A DNA stretch of 9,402 nucleotides from Bacteroidota bacterium (GTDB lineage Bacteria; Bacteroidota; Bacteroidia; Chitinophagales; Chitinophagaceae), in NCBI GenBank assembly GCA_021824855.1, contig JAKAJX010000247.1, positions 1-9,402 of the forward strand. The letters are read 5' to 3'. Positions 5,013 through 9,402 of this stretch are shown here, in pieces. The position numbers were made by a program, and so were the translations under genes. Under the pieces are notes generated by a model that had not been told where the DNA came from, did no database searches, and saw nothing but the letters and a program-made list of their open reading frames with translations. The first letter of the stretch is position 1, and every line of letters starts with the position of its first letter.

Positions 5013-7772
5013 TTATTTAAACCTAAATCCTACAAAGAATGATTGATTGAAATTGTCGTGCTGAACAATAATACTATTGCTACTTGTTTGCCCCGGATAA
5101 TTTACATTATTGAAATAATAACCTTTTGCTGTATTACGTAATTCGAGAATAGTTGGATTATTGGTTAAATTAGTTACTTTCATAAAGAGGGTTATTCTGC
5201 GAGAAGCTTTTACATCTAAAGAAAAATCTAATTGCGAGGTAGCTCTTTGCCAATAATCAAGATCTTTATAAGGAGAAATGTAAGCTATTCTTTTGCCGGT
5301 ATACACCCAACTTAATTCAGCTTCAATTCCTCGTTTAATACTTTTATATAACAAAGAAAGATTGGCAATATGATCTGATTGACCTTGTAACGGCCTTGTT
5401 TGCATGGTATTATATTTAATATAATTTCCACTGTTATCTTGGGCAAATACCGTTTTGGTAGTAGTAATAGAAGATTTGGTGTAGGAATAATTTCCATTTA
5501 TACCAAAATTTCTAAAGTGCTTGGTAAAAGTTAACTCTAAACCATAATTGGTAGCATTACCAAAATTTTGAGGCTGATATACAAACTGGCCGGTAGTTAT
5601 TTGAACTAAACCAAATTCAATAGGATTGATAAGATATTTGTAAAAACTTCCTATCATAAAATAGTCTTCAAACCCAAAATAGTGTTCATACCTTAAATCG
5701 GCATTGTGCGATTGAATTCGCTTAATATCGGGATTACCTTGCTGATCAAAAAAGTCGCCGGGCTTAATTACAGGAATATATTCAAAATAATTTGGCCTAC
5801 TAATACCGCTAAAATAAGAAGCTCTTAAAGCATTATTATTGGCTAACTTATATTTTATATTAATGCTGGGTAAAAAATCGGTGTAAACATATTTACCTGT
5901 TTTGCCGGGCAAATAAATTGATAATTCCGAACTGTAAGTATGATTGGTGTTTTCTACTCTAAATCCACCTAATACTTCCCATTTATTATATTCCCATTTT
6001 AGTTGTGCATAATAAGCTAATATATCTTCAACTGATTGATAGGTTAAACCATCGGTAGTATCTACTCTTTTTAATCTTGAAAAATAGGCCGAATCTACTG
6101 TTTGAAAAACTTGATTATTGGCATAAAGTTGATAAGATTCGAATACATTATTCTTTGTTTTATGCCTATACATTCCTCCGGTTGAAAACATTAATCCATT
6201 GGCTAACTGATAATGCCCATTTACGTAAGCAGAATTATCGGTTTCTTTGGAATGAGTGAAATTAAAAGGAAAGTCTTGCAAGTTTTTACGCTCTGAAGTA
6301 AGTTTTCCTGCATTATACGTTACTATATCAGAATATAACTCATCAATCCAAATTGGAATTTTGCTTTGAGCTTGGGAATAAACAAGCGACCAATCAACAG
6401 ATAATTTATCAGTAACCTGATGTTTACCTTGTAAAGTATTATTCCAAACAATTTGGCGTTCGAAAATAGAACGGTTATTAATATAATCTTGCCCCGATTG
6501 GTGAGCATAGTTAGATAATCCCATTTCTCTATATCTATGTTGCGCCTGATCTAACTGAAAAAAGGCTGTGTAAAAACTGATGGAGTTATTTTTATTGAAC
6601 TCGTAATTTAATTTTAAATGTGTACCCAACCTGTTTTGTAAATTACTGTATACTCTATATTCAATAGGTGCAAATACAGGCGTATTGGGTGCAGGAATGG
6701 GTTGAGGTTGCCCACCTGGAGGATAAAATAAGGAAGAACTTCCTTTAAACAAATGCTGATAACTTATCGCAGCTATAAAACCTAATTTTTTGGTTATCTT
6801 ATTTCCAATACTTGCATTAAATGACTGATTAACGGGTAAAGCAACAGTTTTATAATCTAAATATTTTATATTAAAATCAGATGGTTTAGGCACATATCCC
6901 GAGCCATGTATTTCATACGGTGTTTTAAAAGGTACGCCGGTATAATTAAAAGTAGTAAATGGATGATCGGCCAAAAAATTGTTATACCCCAATGAGCCAT
7001 TAAAAGTATAAGTAAGATGTTTGGGTGCATCTTTTAATACCATATTAGTTACTCCGCCAATGGCATCTCCTTCCATCGAAGGCGTTAATGATTTTACAAC
7101 TTCTAACCGCTCTAAAAGATCGGAAGGAAAAATATCCATAGGAATAGAACGAGTCATATCATCCGGACTCGGAATTTTAATACCATTGATGGTAGTATAA
7201 TTATACCTGTCGGCCATACCTCTAATTATTGCATAATTGCCATCTCCATTACTATTCTTTACTACCGAAACTCCGGGGGCTCTTTGTAATACATTACCCA
7301 CGGTAATATCGGGAGAAATTTCTATTGCCTTTGCAGATATAATATTAATTACATTACTGGCTATTCGTTCGGTTTTACGAGCATAGTTATCACTCTCTTT
7401 ATTTAATTTCGACGTAATGGTTACCTCATGTAATTGATTGCTGTGTAACGATAAGGTAATGGTATTGTTAACTATTCCATCCTTCTTTAATACAACAGAA
7501 AGTTCAATATCATCATACCCAATAAATTGTACTTTCTCTTTATATACGCCCGGAATAATTTTTTTAAACCGAAACGATCCATCTAATCCTGTTTTAGTTG
7601 TATACGTTTTAATACCATTCGATATGGTAATGGTTGCATCAATAAGTGGTTCTCCGGTTTTATTGTCTGTTACTTTCCCTTTTATTATATTTTCAGTTGT
7701 TTCGTCGGCAAAACAAGAAAATGCAGTAATTAAAAAGATAAAAAATAAGATTTTACCAATTTGGTGTTGCAT
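5013..7772 (-). CDS. TonB-dependent outer-membrane receptor with N-terminal carboxypeptidase-regulatory-like domain
   Basis: The protein has 919 residues. A signal peptide (about 1-22) precedes a carboxypeptidase-regulatory-like domain (about 29-110, from IKGKVTDNKTGEPLIDATI). A plug domain (about 130-250) contains VGNVLQRAPGVSVV and IRGMADRYNYTTINGIKIP, and ends in EVVKSLTPSMEGDAIGGVTN. The remainder is a beta-barrel ending in FFVGFRFK with the expected C-terminal aromatic. The plug resembles the TonB-Xanth-Caul type, which is often linked to carbohydrate uptake, rather than SusC, and no SusD gene follows. Instead a beta-helix lipoprotein gene lies 35 bases downstream, and a LacI-type regulator is divergent. 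The substrate is probably a carbohydrate or polymer fragment but cannot be read from sequence. The gene looks intact. Confidence 0.93.
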   Translation of the reverse strand: MQHQIGKILFFIFLITAFSCFADETTENIIKGKVTDNKTGEPLIDATITISNGIKTYTTKTGLDGSFRFKKIIPGVYKEKVQFIGYDDIELSVVLKKDGIVNNTITLSLHSNQLHEVTITSKLNKESDNYARKTERIASNVINIISAKAIEISPDITVGNVLQRAPGVSVVKNSNGDGNYAIIRGMADRYNYTTINGIKIPSPDDMTRSIPMDIFPSDLLERLEVVKSLTPSMEGDAIGGVTNMVLKDAPKHLTYTFNGSLGYNNFLADHPFTTFNYTGVPFKTPYEIHGSGYVPKPSDFNIKYLDYKTVALPVNQSFNASIGNKITKKLGFIAAISYQHLFKGSSSLFYPPGGQPQPIPAPNTPVFAPIEYRVYSNLQNRLGTHLKLNYEFNKNNSISFYTAFFQLDQAQHRYREMGLSNYAHQSGQDYINNRSIFERQIVWNNTLQGKHQVTDKLSVDWSLVYSQAQSKIPIWIDELYSDIVTYNAGKLTSERKNLQDFPFNFTHSKETDNSAYVNGHYQLANGLMFSTGGMYRHKTKNNVFESYQLYANNQVFQTVDSAYFSRLKRVDTTDGLTYQSVEDILAYYAQLKWEYNKWEVLGGFRVENTNHTYSSELSIYLPGKTGKYVYTDFLPSINIKYKLANNNALRASYFSGISRPNYFEYIPVIKPGDFFDQQGNPDIKRIQSHNADLRYEHYFGFEDYFMIGSFYKYLINPIEFGLVQITTGQFVYQPQNFGNATNYGLELTFTKHFRNFGINGNYSYTKSSITTTKTVFAQDNSGNYIKYNTMQTRPLQGQSDHIANLSLLYKSIKRGIEAELSWVYTGKRIAYISPYKDLDYWQRATSQLDFSLDVKASRRITLFMKVTNLTNNPTILELRNTAKGYYFNNVNYPGQTSSNSIIVQHDNFNQSFFVGFRFK

Positions 7773-8033
7773 GTGTAAGTGCGAAATTTTGTGCGAAATT
7801 ACAAGTGCATCTTGTGTACAATGTTTAAATGCAATAGCTTAACAATGAAATAATAATAGCGTAACAAAAAATTAATATTGCATATTCTTACATTTCATTT
7901 ATTCAACAAAGGCTTCAAAAAAGTTATCTATTTTTCTATTTATCTCCTGCAAGTAATAAAAACTCTTTCTTTCAGTTTTATACAAATAATCTGTACAAAA
8001 AACTACCTTTAATTTTTAATTTTATCGTTTGCC
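7773..8033. other. Divergent receptor/LacI control region
   Basis: These 261 bases separate the start codons of the TonB receptor and the LacI regulator, so they should hold both promoters and any LacI operator. Visible structure is limited to the tandem repeat next to the receptor, a short hairpin ACAAG-N5-CTTGT (7801-7815), and two copies of TGTACAA (7815-7821 and 7992-7998). I could not find a convincing -33/-7 promoter pair on either strand, nor the CG-centred palindrome typical of LacI-family operators. Confidence 0.5.
7779..7802. repeat. Tandem 12-bp direct repeat next to the receptor start codon
   Basis: GTGCGAAATTTT (7779-7790) is followed directly by GTGCGAAATTAC (7791-7802), identical at the first 10 of 12 bases. 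It ends 6 bases from the receptor ATG, so it probably falls in the mRNA leader. It may be a regulatory site or a chance duplication. Confidence 0.6.
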
Positions 8034-9029
8034 ATGCATCAAAACAGTACACTAAAAAAGCTTTCCGAAATGTTGGGTATTAGCATTTCAACCGTTTCAA
8101 GAGCTTTAAAAGATCATCCCGATATTTCTACTAAAACTAAATTACGGGTGAAAGAACTGGCTGCTGCCATGGAGTATGAACCTAACACGTATGCTATTCA
8201 ATTAAGAACCAATCAAAGCAGAGTATTGGGTGTTATGGTGCCCAATGTTGCTAATTATTTTTACGATTCGTTTATTGCAGCAGTTGAAGAAGAAGCCAGA
8301 CTAAATGAATATTCCGTTTTAATTATGCAATCGGGCGAAAATGCTGCAGTTGAATTAGAAAATTTAAATTTATTAAGAAGAAATAGAATTGCCGGCTTAT
8401 TTGTATCATTAACCACCGAAACAAAAGAAATTAAATCTTTTTTAAAGTTGAATGATATTGATGTGCCTGTTATTTTTTTTGATAGAGTTCCCGAATTTGA
8501 AGCTTGCAATAAAATTTGTTTGGCCGATAAAGATGCTGCCCGAATTGCTGCCGAAGCAATAATTGCTAAAAAGAAAAAATATGTATTAGGCTTGTTTGGG
8601 CATTTAAATTTATCTATCTCAAAAAAAAGATTAGAATCTTTCAAAGAAACTTTCGAACAAAAATCGCCTCAAACCAAAATTGATATTGCTATTCAACTTA
8701 ATGAAGAAGAAGCAAAACAAATTACTGCCAAAAAACTAACTGCCAAAAAAAGACCGGATGCCATATTCTGCATGGGCGATTTAACTTTAATTGGGGTAAT
8801 GCAAGCCATTCAAGAAAAAAAATTAAGAATACCCGAAGATATTGGCGTAATTACTATTAGCAACGGATTTATTCCCACTTTATATTATCCAAAAATAACT
8901 TATGTAGAAACCAGTGGTTATAAATTGGGTAAATTGGCATTTACCAGAATGATGTCGTGTTTAGCCGGCAGTTCTTTTGTTCGAGAACTTACTATCGATT
9001 CTATTTTGGTAGAAGGCGGCTCGTTATAA
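8034..9029 (+). CDS. LacI/GalR-family transcriptional regulator
   Basis: The protein has 331 residues, the normal family length. The N-terminal helix-turn-helix is clear: LKKLSEMLGISISTVSRALKD (about 7-27), followed by the PDIS turn and the YEPN segment (48-51) before the hinge. Residues about 60-331 form the periplasmic-binding-protein-like effector domain, beginning SRVLGVMVPNVANYFY and containing FDRVPE and the PDAIFCMGDLTLIGVM segment near the second lobe. The family binds sugars or related small molecules and usually represses neighbouring uptake and catabolism genes. Here the divergent neighbour is a TonB receptor and lipoprotein pair, which is the probable target. The ATG at 8034 puts the helix-turn-helix at the usual distance from the N-terminus. 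The gene ends 4 bases before the convergent T9SS gene, with no terminator visible between them. Confidence 0.93.
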   Translation: MHQNSTLKKLSEMLGISISTVSRALKDHPDISTKTKLRVKELAAAMEYEPNTYAIQLRTNQSRVLGVMVPNVANYFYDSFIAAVEEEARLNEYSVLIMQSGENAAVELENLNLLRRNRIAGLFVSLTTETKEIKSFLKLNDIDVPVIFFDRVPEFEACNKICLADKDAARIAAEAIIAKKKKYVLGLFGHLNLSISKKRLESFKETFEQKSPQTKIDIAIQLNEEEAKQITAKKLTAKKRPDAIFCMGDLTLIGVMQAIQEKKLRIPEDIGVITISNGFIPTLYYPKITYVETSGYKLGKLAFTRMMSCLAGSSFVRELTIDSILVEGGSL

Positions 9030-9033
9030 ATTG

Positions 9034-9402
9034 CTATCGAATAATTGTTACCGAACCACTCATGGTTGCTCTGCCATTTTTAGGATTAATAATATAATAA
9101 TACGTACCAATGGGCACAGGATTACCATTAATTGTTCCATCCCAAGGAATATTATACCCTATTGACGAAAAAACCGGTTGCCCACTTCTATCAAAAACTT
9201 TTATTTCACAATTGGGGTAATTCGTTAAATATCTTATTTCCCATCTATCGTTAATTCCATCTCCATTTGGCGAAAATGCATTAGGAATAATTGGCTTACG
9301 TAACAACTTAACAAAAACCGTATCGCTTGCACTGCAATTACCTTTTCCTGTAACAGTAAGTTGATACGTAATATCGTCTAAAGGTGTTGTGGTTGGATAA
9401 GC
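9034..9402 (-). CDS. C-terminal end of a secreted protein with T9SS type B sorting domain (partial)
   Basis: The frame is open from the window edge to a stop at 9034 and shows the last 122 residues. Visible residues 1-32 (AYPTTTPLDDITYQLTVTG onward, with NCSASDTVFV) look like the end of an Ig/PKD-like adhesin repeat. From residue 38, IPNAFSPNGDGIND and the later VFDRSGQPVF and IPIGTYYY-type segments are the gliding-motility-associated C-terminal domain (CHU_C, T9SS type B signal), which directs export across the outer membrane and surface attachment or release. Proteins of this kind are often very large, so most of the gene lies beyond the window. A TTG at 9306 could be taken as a start, but it falls in the middle of the open frame. 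Function beyond secretion is unknown. Confidence 0.9.
   Translation of the reverse strand, partial: AYPTTTPLDDITYQLTVTGKGNCSASDTVFVKLLRKPIIPNAFSPNGDGINDRWEIRYLTNYPNCEIKVFDRSGQPVFSSIGYNIPWDGTINGNPVPIGTYYYIINPKNGRATMSGSVTIIR

Noticed and set aside
7438..7842. 134-codon plus-strand frame over the receptor N-terminus and leader
   Set aside because: Most of it is the complement of the receptor's signal peptide and carboxypeptidase-regulatory-like domain. The predicted protein shows no domain, and its tail falls in the control region.
8261..8644. 127-codon minus-strand frame inside the LacI gene
   Set aside because: It is fully antisense to a well-supported LacI-family effector domain, and its Ser/Lys/Phe-rich composition is what the complement of an AT-rich gene gives.
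9034..9306. A stand-alone 90-residue protein starting at a TTG at 9306
   Set aside because: The frame continues without a stop to the window edge and encodes an adhesin-like repeat before the sorting domain, so this is the end of a larger gene.

Overview
The window is AT-rich and looks like a chromosomal piece of a Bacteroidota species, probably Chitinophagia or Sphingobacteriia. Four things point that way: an outer-membrane TonB-dependent receptor with an N-terminal carboxypeptidase-regulatory-like domain, a gliding/T9SS type B C-terminal sorting domain, TAnnTTTG-like promoter elements, and weak A-rich ribosome binding sites. There are no tRNA or rRNA genes, insertion sequences or CRISPR arrays.

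Left half (1-3470): a nitrogen-oxide response island. A lipoprotein monohaem cytochrome c runs leftwards (60-521). It is followed after 17 bases by the first 14 codons of a secreted protein, which I infer to be nosZ (clade II N2O reductase). Divergently, three genes run rightwards: a Crp/Fnr-family regulator (750-1361), a polytopic His-rich membrane protein resembling NnrS or haem-copper oxidase subunit I (1423-2652), and the di-iron Fe-S repair protein Ric/ScdA/YtfE (2707-3411). The main observation is a shared operator. Three near-perfect palindromes of the form ATGAT-N4-ATCAT lie upstream of the regulator, the membrane protein and ric, and a degenerate copy faces the cytochrome. In three of the four cases exactly 22 bases separate the box from a TAnnTTTG-like promoter element, and in the fourth 21 bases. 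This is the class II activator geometry, with the box centred near -41.5. It suggests one small regulon, probably NO-responsive and controlled by the adjacent regulator. It also corrects two start codons, because upstream alternative starts overlap the box or lie upstream of the predicted transcription start. A strong hairpin terminator at 3430-3470 closes the island.

Right half (3499-9029): an outer-membrane uptake locus. A TonB-dependent receptor (5013-7772) and a right-handed beta-helix lipoprotein (3499-4977) form a leftward pair 35 bases apart, with no SusD visible. A LacI-family regulator (8034-9029) is divergent from them across a 261-base intergenic region that carries a 12-bp tandem repeat near the receptor start. 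The likely role is uptake of a carbohydrate or polymer, substrate unknown.

Right edge (9034-9402): the C-terminal end of a large secreted T9SS substrate, converging on the LacI gene with a 4-base gap and running off the window.
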